In this document: piece after piece, positions 10,955-21,479 of the stretch | How positions within the stretch are numbered: the stretch's first letter is position 1 | How the letters are laid out: each line of letters opens with the position of its first letter | Assembly (NCBI GenBank): GCA_034359265.1 | Contig: CP136897.1 | Span: forward strand, 24,360,001-24,424,000 | Origin: Canna indica | Lineage: Eukaryota; Streptophyta; Magnoliopsida; Zingiberales; Cannaceae | Direction of reading: 5' to 3' | Length of the DNA stretch: 64,000 nt | Program-made: the position numbers and the translations under genes | Notes under the pieces: generated by a model | The model's database searches: none | What the model was told of the DNA's origin: nothing | What the model saw: the letters and a program-made list of their open reading frames with translations, nothing else

Positions 10955-11238
10955 GCTGGTAAGGCTGCACAGAAAGGGGAAAAAGGAAAAAAAGAAAGAA
11001 AAAAGAAAATTTTATTCCAAAAGGGGTAAACAACATATATAATTCAATTAAGAAACGATCGATCCTACTTCCGATTCGATACGAGAAAACACGTTAAAAA
11101 TCGACGAAAAACCCCGAGACATGAGAACAACGACTACATGAATCAAGAATTGGAGAAAAGAAGGTCTAAATTCACTCACCAAACAGAGAGAAAACCGAAA
11201 GAAAAGATGCGCAAGATCTTCCCCCGATCGACACCGAA
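10955..11238 (-). mobile_element. Truncated third copy of the LTR leader segment
   Basis: This matches 4313-4575 and 12063-12330 (ggctgcacagaaag, ttccaaaaggggtaaacaac, cgaaaaaccccgagacatga, cttcccccgatcgacaccga), then stops abruptly. Three copies of this piece in 8 kb, all in one orientation, show repeated insertion or rearrangement of the same LTR family. Confidence 0.65.
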
Positions 11239-11344
11239 CTGTATTATAATAAGTGTTCTGTTCTTGAACTAATTAATTAGCATGGTTTTCTAAGAAATAG
11301 TGAAATAATGACTTTAGCTACAAAAAATAATGAATTACTATGAA

Positions 11345-12625
11345 TTAGATGTATGTATAACATGAATATCTTTGCTAACCTTAAGGCACCCAAATAATTA
11401 TTTAGAATAATAGAAGAATTATCTTAAATTTATTTAATAAATCACTGTTACGAACGAATATAACGGTGTTACCATCAATAAATCAGTAATAAAATCTCAG
11501 TCATTCTTCTAAACAGGATCAAATCACAGTATTCCATCTAATATGATGCAATCACAACCCTCTAGTTAACATGATGCAATCTTAGTCTTAAATCTAACCA
11601 GATGCAATCACAATCCTCCATCTACATGATACAATCACAGTCTTACATCTAACCAGATGCAATCACAGCTCTCCCTCTATATGATCCAATCATAGCCTTA
11701 CATCTAACCAGATGGAATCACAGCTCTCTATTTAACATGATGCAATCTCAGCCTTACATCTAACCAGATGCAATCAGAGCCCTCCATCTACATGATGCAA
11801 TCTAAGCCTAACATCTAACCTGATACAATCTCAACCCTCTATCAACACAAGATCAAATCTCTGTCCTTCATCTCAACCAATTCAATCAAGCCCTTCATCT
11901 CACCCAAATCAATATCATCCCTTTATTTCATCTCCCCCACCTAGGTCACCATCTCCATCACCTCCTGCACTCATCCTACCATTGCTGTCCCTTCCCAAGC
12001 GACTACCGACTGCCTCCGCGGCTCCTCGCCGGACGCCGCCTCTCGGCGCGGCAAGTGCAGACCGACAGGCTGCACAGAGAGGGGAAAAAGAAAAAAATAA
12101 AATTTTATTCCAAAAGGGGTAAACAACATATATAGTTCAATTAAGAAACGACCGATCCGACTTCCGATCCGGTACGAGAAAACACGTCAAAAATCGACGA
12201 AAAACCCCGACATATGAGAATAGCAACATGAATCAAGAATTGGAGAAAATAAGGTCTAAATCCACTCATCGGACGGAGAGAAAATGGAAGGAAAAGATGC
12301 GTAGGCTCTTCCCTCGATCGACACTGACGAACTCTCGAAAATTCGAATCCAATGACTCCTTCTCCTCGGAGACGCCCTCTCTCTCCTCTCTCCTTTGCCT
12401 CAGGTGGCGTGCGGCTAAAACCTTTAGCCTCACACCCAAGAGCTAATTTATAGATACCGGATGGGTCCAAATGACCAAAATATTCATACCTAAGTTATCC
12501 GACTTAAACAGCGCATAACTCAACCGTTCTAACTCCGATTGAACCGCTAAATTCTTCTCGAGACCCTCTATCATCCGAGCATGTTAAATCTCAGAGATAA
12601 GATAAATAAAATTTCTTTTAATTTT
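11345..12625 (-). mobile_element. LTR-like block B, right part
   Basis: Homologous to 3240-4888: it carries 'taacatgaatatctttgctaacc', the gatgcaatc tandem repeats (11490-11850), the empty hAT target site at about 11967 and the leader segment through 'ttcttttaatttt'. On the minus strand a TATA-like 'tatctataaatt' near 12446-12460 precedes the leader. It lacks the 431-bp hAT element found in block A. Confidence 0.6.
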
Positions 12626-13070
12626 CCTACATTAAATGCCTACTCGGGTCTAATTCCGAAGGTTCTCGCGTGCCAATCCGCGCTAACTAGGGCCAATGAT
12701 CCTCCGCTCGATAATAAGATATTATTATTAAGATTTTGGGTATTAAGTAAGCTTTTATTATGCCAGTTAAGTTAATAGCTTGTCCAGCAAGGTTTTTAAT
12801 TATTGCTTTCCAAAAATTTATAGTACGTTTTCCGATTTGTTCATTCTTTTTCACCGGCCCCACGGCCACGTGGAGTGAAGTCTATACATATGTACGATAC
12901 TGCAGGCTAATATAATTTTGTAAACTCTAAAAAGTGATGGTACGTATTTTCCTTATAATTTTATCTCTAGTGATCGAGACAGCAAAGGAACTGCATGTTA
13001 ATTCTATTGATAAGTATATAGCTGACAAAATCCAATGTATGTGCATGAATGATATATATATATTGATAAG
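12626..13070. other. No gene recognised; flank of LTR block B
   Basis: AT-rich, with no motif-bearing open frame. The first 100 bp (gcctactcgggtctaattcc…) may be the outermost part of the block B LTR, which block A lacks. Confidence 0.4.
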
Positions 13071-13490
13071 CTATATATATATGCCGCCGCATTCCAAGAA
13101 GTCGACGTCGGGTAGTAGAAGAGCCTCCAACTCGTCGTCCAGGTCCATGTCCACAAGCAGCTGATATGATCCATGCCGCTGCCGCTGCTGCTAAGTTGAT
13201 GGGTTGAAGGCTGTAGCTCTGCCATAGGGCCAGAAGTGACTGTAGGATCTTGTAGAAGATCCTTCACCTGGTCGTCCATGAGTTGCTCCACGCGGCTCTT
13301 GTCCACCTCCTCGGACAAGAGCGGTTCCACCTCCTCCAACAAGATCATGGATAAATGTTCCATGCTTTGGATCGAAGGGGGCTCCAGCATAGGCACTGGA
13401 GCATGCTCCAAAAGCTGTGGAAGCCTCAGCGACGGAATGGTGCACATGCTCCATAGGCACTGCTGCTGTCGCCAAAGGAATTCTTGCTAG
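13071..13490 (-). pseudogene. Gene-tail fragment, unidentified protein (copy 2)
   Basis: On the minus strand one frame carries an acidic segment (SMILLEEVEPLLSEEVDKSR, then MDDQVKDLLQDPTV and GPMAELQPSTHQL). A shifted frame continues as DLDDELEALLLPDVDFLE to a TAG at 13073-13071. The repeated pattern D-(D/N)-(E/Q)-(L/V)-x-x-LL links it to copy 1 at 1427-1600. The shift between the two frames suggests a pseudogene or an unseen small intron. The family is not recognised. Confidence 0.35.
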
Positions 13491-14375
13491 CTAGGGAGGG
13501 CCGCGCGGGTAATTAAGTGATCGAGGGTTCGCATTTTAAAAAACGCGCCAGTTTTGAAATTAGTGCATAATTTTTCACAATGTCAAACCTTTTTGACACT
13601 GTCAGCTTTATATTTAATTTATAAACTTAATATATTACCTGAGTCAAACTAACTAAATTGCGGTTGATATTTTAACTGATGATTTTGATTTCTGAAATTT
13701 CCCCGCCTTGGCAAATCGGCTCAATCATTTTTGATATTTTAACTTTGCGATTGGATTATAATTATCTAGATTTTTCTATTTCTTTTCGAAAATATAACAA
13801 TTAAAGCTGCTCATTTAATAGCAAATCGATGGCGTGTTCTGGTCCACATCCGGCCTCTCGAGCTGGACGACATTTTATTGTCTGACTCTTTTTTGTTGGC
13901 TCTCGCCGCATTTTAATATAACTGCTTAATTTTTTGGTAAAAAAAAATTATATAATTTACTTGGCAACGTACGTACGTATGTACATCGGTACATGTACTG
14001 CAATAAACAAACTAATTAATTACCGTCTGATCGAAACAAACAAAACTAACTTAGTTTTTGACCATGTCCCCGTTATATTACTTCATGGCACAATTAAGTC
14101 CATGTCACTAACTTTTTGACAATGTCACAATTCATATGCCAGTTATAGGCTTTATATTTTATATAGCCTGATCGTTGAGCCAAACATTAACTAGTTACGC
14201 ATTGGAATTTCTCCGCTTTTTCAAACACTTCTTTCCACGAAAATTTCAAAAATAATATTAATTGCTTCACTATTTAAGAATTATTTTTTAATTAAGAAAA
14301 ACTTGTCTAGGTTTTAAAATGGGGATGCGTACGATTCATTCTAAGTTTTTGGAATTATTGTAATGTTGATATAAA
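13491..14375. other. No gene recognised
   Basis: AT-rich intergenic DNA. Short open frames lack any motif. Confidence 0.5.
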
Positions 14376-14885
14376 TTAATTAATGTCATCAAACTTAATT
14401 GATGATAGCATATGACTTTCTATTCTTTCAGGACCACCTTCCTTTTCATGAGAGTACATGATCTCATTAAAAATCTCCCAAGCACATCCAAGGGAGATTC
14501 GACAGAGACTTAAGAGTTGCTTCCAACTATTTCTTTGATCTAGTTTCGGGCCATCCATAAAAACATGTTAATCTCCATTGCTGGGTTACAATATTATCTA
14601 TTTGATGCCGGGAATATGAAATAACTGAAACATCCACACTATCAGACCGTAGAATTGCTAGTCTACCTACTCGTCCATTTGCAGGACTGATAAGCATGCA
14701 TCCATTCCCAAGGTTAGTCCAACTCTCTCTCCATTTCAGTATTGGACTACTTAGTCTCCTTTAGAAATACAATTGCGGGTTCTTTGCTTCTTATACAACT
14801 GAGAAGAGCATGAATTTTCCAAGGGTTCCCAAGCCCTTGGCAATTCCATGTCTGAATGCTCATTTATGCAAACGACGCTGGCTCG
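14376..14885 (-). pseudogene. L1-type LINE ORF2, endonuclease part
   Basis: Minus-strand translation gives W-NCQGLGNPW near 14850, the characteristic start of plant LINE ORF2 endonucleases. AIVFLKETK follows, then RLTCFYGWPE and the GDFNEI motif (about 14460-14480), all in the order of an APE-type endonuclease. Stops and frame changes break it. Sequence after GDFNEI is lost below about 14376, so the reverse transcriptase is absent. That is unusual, because LINE truncations normally remove the 5' side. Confidence 0.75.
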
Positions 14886-15381
14886 CAAAGCCACTATGCT
14901 CTCATCACTTTTCTTCTTTTTGCTACCACCTTCACTGGACTCTCGCCCTCCTGTCTTCTTTTCACCCTACTTGACACCCTCACATATTCTTGGATCAGAA
15001 GGGGGCACCTTTTTTGATTGGTGACATCTGTTCTGTTTGCATTTTACTAATGATTTCACCTTGTTTTTTTTCGTGTTTGCTCCTCTCTCCTGCTTGCTCC
15101 TCTCTCCTGTTTATCTCCTTCACCTGCTCAATCTCACATTCACCATTATCTCTCACCTGACCATCATGTTCCATAGGACAGCTGGATATTTGATCATGCT
15201 GGTTATTCTCTGCTAGGATCTCCTCAATAGCCTTGAACGAAAACTGTGGCCTGATGTTATTGACAGAGTTGCTTTGACTCTCCCTCGATTTTTTTGGGGT
15301 TGTTTCGACCCTTTGATGACATATTCAGCTGCTGCTCTTTTTCTCACTGGGGCCACAAAAAAGAAGAAGAAAATAACTGCT

Positions 15382-15468
15382 ATGGAGCCGAGCTCCACAA
15401 ATGAAACACAAATCTCAAAGCAATTAAAAAATTGAGATTTGTGTTTCACTTGTGGAGCCCGGCTCTAT
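15382..15468. repeat. Hairpin: 37-bp arms, 13-nt loop
   Basis: The left arm (15382-15418) and the reverse complement of the right arm (15432-15468) differ at only three positions; cacaaatctcaa is followed by a short loop and ttgagatttgtg. TA dinucleotides flank both sides. It sits between LINE ORF1 and ORF2 and is probably a tiny MITE-like insertion. It could fold as an RNA hairpin if transcribed. Confidence 0.85.
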
Positions 15469-15499
15469 ACAAGTTGTATTCCAAAAAAACCCCCATATT

Positions 15500-16049
15500 G
15501 TGGCTCTTGTTGTCCATCTTTACAATCCTCTTCTTCGGCACAATCTTTCTCAATGTGCCCCATTGTTCCACAATGATAATAAAATTTGTATAGTTTCTCA
15601 TATTGTGCATTAAACCACTTCTTCATTAATTCCGTTCTCAAGTTCTAACATCAATCCTCGCTTAAGTGGCAATCGAAGATCCAAGAGAACCCTCACTCTT
15701 AAAAACCTATCTCCTAAATCATTCCCTTCTCCATCCACTTTTATGTAGGATCCAAATAAGTTCCCGATAGTTTGAGTAGCAACCCTATTCATCAGTCGAG
15801 TCGAACTGAAATTCTCGTTAGTTGAATCCAAAATTCTTCTTTGGAAAAATCCATCTCCTCCGGATCCACCAGCAAAGGTTCATATTCCTTCAGAACAATC
15901 AAGTTGTTGCCGAAACACCATGGCCTATTATCCCGAATCCGGTCATAATCATCTTTGTCACCAAAGCTAAACAAGAAAATATTTTCTAGGATTTCCTTGA
16001 TCACCAGCGATGCCTTTGGCTCCCAGAGCGAACCTAGGGTTCTTGACAT
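15500..16049 (-). pseudogene. L1-type LINE ORF1 (DUF4283-like plus CCHC knuckle)
   Basis: Minus-strand frames contain FLFSFGDKDDYDRIRDNRPW, then NNLIVLKEYEP and FSKEEFWIQ (about 15830-16010), the DUF4283 pattern of plant LINE ORF1. A frameshift near 15830 follows. Next come RVATQTIGNLFGSYIKVDGE and a zinc-knuckle region HCGTMGHIEKDC near 15560. The usual first cysteine of the knuckle is a tyrosine here. Together with the ORF2 piece at 14376-14885 this is one minus-strand LINE. Confidence 0.75.
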
Positions 16050-16700
16050 AGCTTCTCTATTAATTCTTCATCCATTCCATACAGACCCGATCATATTCCA
16101 TTAATTCTCGCCTTCGGCAAATTCATCTTCTCTGGGATCCTTTGTGTTTGCCTTCCATATTTTGCCCTTTGTAATCTTGAACTTCCTCCACTGCTCTCTG
16201 AGATCACTGATGCTTATAGATTCTACAGAGAGAAAAGGAACAAAATGAGGATTCCTAAGGCCAAGATCAAGAGATCTTGGCAGGCAATCTCGGAAGAACC
16301 AGGGTTTAGATTCTCATCAGCAGTGGCGGATACAGGGGAGTGCAACTTTTATGGAACTGGCTCCATGATAATTTTTATGGAGCCCCTCATAGGAATGAAC
16401 CTATGTTTACTAACATTGAACCTAGTATAATTTATACTGAACTTAAAGTAAGAGCGAACCTATGTTGCAAACAAGTGAACCTAGCATTTTCACTTTAGGT
16501 TCAATATTAATGTTTCTAGGTTCAGTATTAAAAATGCTCTCAGTATTCTTCTTCGCGTCACGGTTGTTTGCCTTTGCCTTACGTCGTGAGCTCATGGCCT
16601 TCAACTCTGGATTAATTTAATGATTATAAAGTCAATTAATTCACCGCTAAGAAATTAGAATACGTACATGCTTTTTCTTCTTCTTCTGAAGATCAATGAC
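16050..16700. other. LINE 5' flank and spacer; no further gene
   Basis: The minus strand above 16050 continues briefly in the LINE ORF1 style. Beyond about 16260 I see only AT-rich spacer, with a short repeated word set (gaacctatgtt, gaacctag) near 16390-16520. Confidence 0.4.
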
Positions 16701-16724
16701 TTATTCTTCTTTTTCTTAAGATCG

Positions 16725-17035
16725 ATCGATGAAAAATGAAATGAAATTTGTTAACTCTTATAAAAATACATACTTCTGAAGATCGATCAATGAAAAACGA
16801 AATGAAATTTGTCAACTCTTATAAATTCTTGGTTACACATGCACGTTCAATCATCTTCTTCTTCTTCTTCTTCTTCTTCTTCTTCTTCTTCTTCTTCTTC
16901 TTCTTCTTCTTCTTCTTCTTCTTCTTCTTCTTCTTCTTCTTCTTCTTCTTCTTCTTCTTCTTCTTCTTCTTCTTCTTCTTCTTCTTCTTCGTATTGATGA
17001 AAAATGAAATGAAATTTGTTAACTCTTATAATTTC
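16725..17035. repeat. Three copies of a 'gatgaaaaatgaaatgaaattt' module flanking a CTT tract
   Basis: The module gatga-aaa-tgaaatgaaatttgt(t/c)aactcttata occurs near 16728, 16790 and 16997. The microsatellite lies between the second and third copies, so slippage or duplication has shaped the whole stretch. Confidence 0.85.
16855..16990. repeat. (CTT)n microsatellite, about 45 units
   Basis: Uninterrupted CTT trinucleotide run of 136 bp. It creates long artificial poly-Phe, poly-Ser and poly-Leu open frames that are not genes. Confidence 0.98.
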
Positions 17036-17320
17036 TTGGTTAATTACTCATCCACGTTCAATCTCTCATATTTTTCTTACTCATCATACTTATAAATATC
17101 TGATGGCATTAATTAATCTTACAAATTTCAAGTTTCTAATTCCATACATGAAGTATATATTCTAAGTCGGAGTAGATCACTTGCTATTTTTTTCTTTTTC
17201 TCGGTTAATTCTTGGTTACACATCCACGTTCAATCTCTCATATTTTTCTTACTCATCTTACTTATAAATATCTGTTGGCACTTGGCATTAGTTAATCTTA
17301 CGGAGTTTCAAGTTTCACTG
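17028..17320. repeat. Direct duplication of a ~100 bp module
   Basis: The stretch 'ttcttggttaattactcatccacgttcaatctctc … caagtttc' at 17028-17135 recurs at 17208-17315 with minor changes. Confidence 0.85.
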
Positions 17321-17329
17321 GGTTTTCAA

Positions 17330-18635
17330 ATTCTATATTTTAACTTTTCATAAAATTGTGAAAATGTAGTATACAATGTGCAACTATATTAATACTGTAA
17401 AATGATCAGGGTAGCATGGGAAAATTGGCTAGAGTGGTTTTTAAGAATTGGTTAAAAAACTTTAGTCTATACTCGACATTATATTTAAATTAATAACAAT
17501 TGAAAAATAATTGATTAAAAAGTATTTTTCAATCCATATCATCAATTTACTTATTTACCATGCATGACATGAACTAAGATGGGGATTGGTGACTAAAGTT
17601 GAATACCAGAAGTTGAAAAAATAATGAGAAATCCATCGAATTGGAATAAGAAAAGAAAATAATATAATAATTTTGAAAATATAAAAGCATTTAAAAATCT
17701 AAAGAAATATAAGAAAGATAGAAAACATAAAGAAACAGAATATATAATGATGCATCGTATATATAACATATAATATATATTTAATAACTTAAGTACATAA
17801 CTTAATATATAGTGTGGTATAACCTAATACATAATTTTATATAATATATAGCTGTAAAATTACCATAATTTATATTTAATAACTTAAGTTATAATAGCTT
17901 AATAACTTAAGTACTATGCTTTTATAATTAGGCATTGTTTGGTTGATACAATTTACTGAAGAATGTTGTATTTCTCAAAAAGTAATCAAAATAGCTCTTA
18001 ATTGTTTGGTTGACGTAAGTACAATTTCCTCAGCAAGTGCAATTTTCTTCAAAACACATGAAGTAACTTACCTAGGAGGACCTAGGTCGTAAGTTACACT
18101 TCCTGCATTGTAATTGAAAGAAAAAATTAATATTAGCCACACATTTGCATTTAGTGCAAAATTTATAATTTATATTGTCAACATTACGAGATTAAATAAT
18201 CTTTGAATTATTCATATATTTATTTTATTTTATTTTATTTTTAATAAAATACATATTAATTTTTCATATTAATTATAAATAAAAATTGTTTTTTCTATAT
18301 AATAAAATATACATTATATTAATTATATATGAAAATATTATATTATATTTTACATATATTAGTTAGTCAGTTGGTTTGTCCTAACAAAAACAAGGGGTGG
18401 AAGACTTGGTTTGTCCTACTCAGTTGTACCCAACTAGGTTTGTTGATCTGACTAAATGTCCCAGCGTGCTGGTGCAATGACATGATTTTAAACATTTTGA
18501 ATCATCCCCTCTCGGTTCAGAACATTGTTGAAGCTCTTTGACTTCGGTCAGATGATCGAGTGGCTTGCGAGAGCTCGTCTACGCCTGCTCCCTATTGTTG
18601 TTATAACTCTCAGTTGATTTATTGGGAGTGGGGTT
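17330..18635. other. AT-rich region, no gene recognised
   Basis: Very AT-rich, with no motif-bearing frame. Around 17930-18130 the words 'ttgtttggttga' and 'taacttacctaggaggacctaggtcgtaagtta' (an inverted repeat near 18063-18095) suggest a small DNA transposon whose ends I could not fix. Confidence 0.4.
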
Positions 18636-19035
18636 CTTTGAACCATGGTTTGAAATACCAGTATCGGTACCGGTACGGATCTCAGTGACTGGCCGGTACC
18701 CATATGTACTAGTACCGTACCGTACCAACACACGGTATGGACCGGTACAAAAAAGGCATACCGGTTGAAATTTTTTTATTTTTTTATATATTTTTGGTGT
18801 CTTTTGACAGAACTGTCTAAAAGACAACACTGTGCTGTCATATCAGGCTGTTACAGCTCGGTATTTTATAAATACTGCTCGGTATGGGCGGTATTTGATA
18901 AATACCGCCCATATCGGGCGGTATTAACCGAGATAACCAGTACCATCCTATACCGAGTATCTCGTATATCGATTTTTTTAAAAATCGGTAGATTCCGACC
19001 ATACCGCCCACAATACTTTATACCATGCTTTGAAC
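18636..19035. mobile_element. CATGGT-type hAT MITE (384 bp) with 8-bp TSD CTTTGAAC
   Basis: The element is 18644-19027, with ends CATGGTTTGAAATACC and …TATACCATG, flanked by CTTTGAAC at 18636-18643 and 19028-19035. The interior is dense in ggtaccggta / ggcggtatt words on both strands. A second copy with its own 8-bp TSD (59058-59634) and a third (61352-61821) define the family. The 8-bp duplications place it with hAT-type elements. It has no coding capacity. Confidence 0.85.
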
Positions 19036-19059
19036 GAAAGACTACTTGATTGCTTTCTT

Positions 19060-19445
19060 GTTGCAGGCGACCTAATGATTTAAACTTACACCAAGTGCGC
19101 GAAGGGCTCTCTAATGCACTGACAAGGAAGAAGTCTACAACACTTCGTTGACCAATTATTCACTCCGGCTTGGCCCTTAACAAGACTTTTGTGGAGTTGC
19201 GTGAGCAAAAGCGGGACAAGACGAAGACGAAGACCTAGGTTGCTCAGCTCAGCCTCAAGCTGGCTGAGGCATAATCAAGCCTTTTAGAGAAAGAGTAGGC
19301 TCTAGTCAAATAGGATTGAGCCTTGGCTGAGGACCAGGATAGTGCCATGCTCGAGCAAGATGTCCTTTGGCTTCGCCAAGAGAGGGATACACTTAACCAC
19401 ACCAATCTTGGGCTAAAACAAGAGTTGGAGAAGTGCACTCCGTAG
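19060..19445 (+). pseudogene. Retrotransposon gag-like coiled-coil remnant
   Basis: One plus-strand frame across 19211-19445 encodes a heptad-rich coil (AQLSLKLAEA, LAEDQDSAMLEQDVLWLRQE, GLKQELEK) interrupted by five in-frame stops. Every stop (TAG, TAA, TAG, TAG, TGA) differs from a Gln or Arg codon by one C-to-T change. Such coils are common in the gag region of plant gypsy elements of the Tat/Ogre side, and a gypsy pol remnant lies 0.8 kb away. Family placement is tentative. Confidence 0.45.
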
Positions 19446-19657
19446 TAAAGGCATTTATGGGTTGCAATGGGTAGGTTGAATCACTTAGCGGTATCAGATC
19501 TGTCTTGCCTAAGATCTGTCTTGCCTAAGTATTGACCTTTCACTCGAAACACTCTCAATTGGAATCCCTTTAGGCCTTAATTGTTTCATGATAGAGTATG
19601 ATTTATCATGATATGTATGGTTTAATTTTATATTCGGGAAGACTTCTAATAAGTGGC

Positions 19658-19909
19658 TATGGTATGGTATGGTAATCTCATGGTTTGAAAACCATAAATT
19701 TTGGCCAAGTTTTCAAACCATGGATTTGGTGGTTTCTCATGGTTTCATGAAATTTTATTTTTAAAATATCATCAATCAAAATTTATAATTCCTCTTATGT
19801 CCTTTATATATCTATATCAAATTAGATTTTTATTTATCATTCTTGATCGACTTAGTCAAGATGCCGTTCTCCTCCATATCTATTATCATTTAACCATACC
19901 ATACCATAC
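19658..19909. repeat. Inverted repeat of TATGGTATGGTATGG / CCATACCATACCATA
   Basis: The left arm at 19658-19675 and right arm at 19893-19909 are inverted copies about 220 bp apart, with further catggtttgaaaaccat palindromes between them. A MITE is likely, but the TSD is not clear. Confidence 0.55.
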
Positions 19910-20189
19910 TATCCTTCCAAACAAGATAATAATTTTTACATCACCATACCATACAATACCATACTATACCATGCATACCATACATTATTAAACCATGCTT
20001 CACCTCATCCAAGCAAAGGCTGACTCCATCATTCCCATGAGCTTGGCACCAACCCTTCGGCGTTCTCTTCTGGTGTTCCTAGCGGCTCTCGTGATCGTCC
20101 CCTAAGTTGGAGACGAGGACATCGGTGATGATGTGGCTGATGCAAGTACCTGAAAGGGGTCTCGTCTATTGCGGTCGTTGGAGTTGTTT

Positions 20190-20545
20190 GTTACAGTACC
20201 CAAACTATGCCTAGTAGCTCATCCGCCTTTTTTTTTGCTTCGCTGAGTTTCCTTTTAGGTCTTCGACAATGGTCCGATTGGTCACCTCGGTCAAGTCGTT
20301 TGTGTGAGAGTGTGCCACATGCTGCTCGATTTTTCGACAAGATCTCGCCCATTAGGAATTTATGAATCGGGTTGGTCCAAGACTCTAGCTCCCTTTTTTC
20401 TTCCAATTTAACTACAAGCTTGGCATTGTTGGAGGGAGTTGATTGTATCTCCATGTAGATTAAGTGCCCTTCCTCATCCACAAGTGATCTGGACACCATC
20501 TTTGACAAGGGATTAGCTACTTCATTCTTTGACTAGGGCATGTAT
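20190..20545 (-). pseudogene. Ty3/gypsy pol fragment with internal deletion
   Basis: Minus-strand translation reads EVANPLSKMVSRSLVDEEGH, then ELESWTNPIHKFLMGEILSK (the RNase H/integrase linker style). After a frame change it gives EVTNRTIVEDLK and RKLSEAKKKADELLGIVW, matching the end of the integrase core of Tat/Athila-like elements. The integrase zinc-binding and catalytic middle are missing, so a large internal deletion joined the two parts. Confidence 0.55.
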
Positions 20546-20599
20546 GTGGCTTCTTGCATCGGTTCCCAATAGCGCTACAGCGTGGAGCCGTGGTAAGGA

Positions 20600-21000
20600 A
20601 TTTCTTTTTCGTCCACGGCCTCCCGTCCTACCACCACCACGTACCCTGCCCCTAACCATGAGTGCAGAATTTTTGCCAATGGAAGCGGGAGCCGAAGCAA
20701 AGTAAATTCAGTGACAATAAGATGATGGGCTTTCTTTTGTGAGCCGCGTAAAACTCCGAAGGCTCTTGCCCACACGAGGTAGTTAGCACCGTTTAACTTG
20801 ATAGAGTTGCCAAATGAATTGATATTAGGATCCATTACATAGTTTGACAATGATGAAAATTTCACATGCTGCCTCGATGAGTACGTGGAGGGATCGGAAG
20901 ATAGAAGGGGCTGTTGAGTTTTTTCGAGAGAGGGAGATAGCCCTAAGATCACTTGAGATGCCTTAGACCATTAGGTTGATGCAGGGTTATTCTATTCCTT
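20600..21000 (-). pseudogene. Copia gag and leader fragment, related to the element at 42.5 kb
   Basis: The minus strand encodes DPNINSFGNSIKLNGANYLV, then WARAFGVLRGSQKKAHHL. This matches the gag start of the Copia element (DPKINSFGTSIKLNGANYLL at about 43390). The upstream leader also aligns (aactcaacagccccttctatcttccga versus 43107-43135). Only about 400 bp survives, next to the gypsy fragment. Confidence 0.8.
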
Positions 21001-21284
21001 GCACACCGCTATGTCCAATTTTGGCCTCTAAAAATGTAGGTCCTAGGTTGATTTCTATGTTTGTCTATTAATCCCTAAAAGGGAATTGTTCACATTTTGA
21101 TCGCATTCATGCAAAATGGAGCATTATCTAAATTATTTTGGTACTCCATACTCATGATCATGCATTTTTTGTTGTTTTTTATGAATTTGATAGAAGAAAG
21201 TCATCAGAGGATTCCTTTTTCATGTCTTTAGTTTTGTGCTGTTACTTCTTGATTCTCACTTTATCTTATATTTAATCTATTTAG
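21001..21284. other. Spacer upstream of an exon-like segment
   Basis: AT-rich, no motif. It ends in a pyrimidine-rich stretch and 'ctatttag', which could be a splice acceptor for the next segment. Confidence 0.35.
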
Positions 21285-21471
21285 TGAAATCACGAAAATG
21301 GTGAGGAGAAAATTTAGGGTATGGTGGCCGGAGCAGTTGTTATCTTGTATGTCCAGTTCCAATATGTTACTCCTCGGTTGGTTCATGGATTCTGTAAACT
21401 CTATTGACATTGTTGTAGCCACTGGAATTCCGTCAGAGAAGATCTTGGTTTGTCCTGATATCAATCTTGAG
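21285..21471 (+). pseudogene. Orphan exon of an unidentified plant protein
   Basis: A 187-bp open segment is bounded by tttag at its left and GTAATA at its right. It encodes KFRVWWPEQLLSCMSSSN, then LLLGWFMDSVNSIDIVVATG. The RVWWP…LLGWF…SIDIVVA pattern looks like conserved protein sequence, not a chance frame, but I do not recognise the family. I see no convincing neighbouring exon: the open frame at 21751-21963 has no recognisable motif. It lies about 0.7 kb from the inverted COLD1 3'-end copy and may have been carried with it. Confidence 0.4.
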
Positions 21472-21479
21472 GTAATAAA

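Noticed and set aside
16748..17095. Open frame with a long poly-Phe stretch, and the overlapping poly-Ser frame
   Set aside because: A by-product of the CTT microsatellite.
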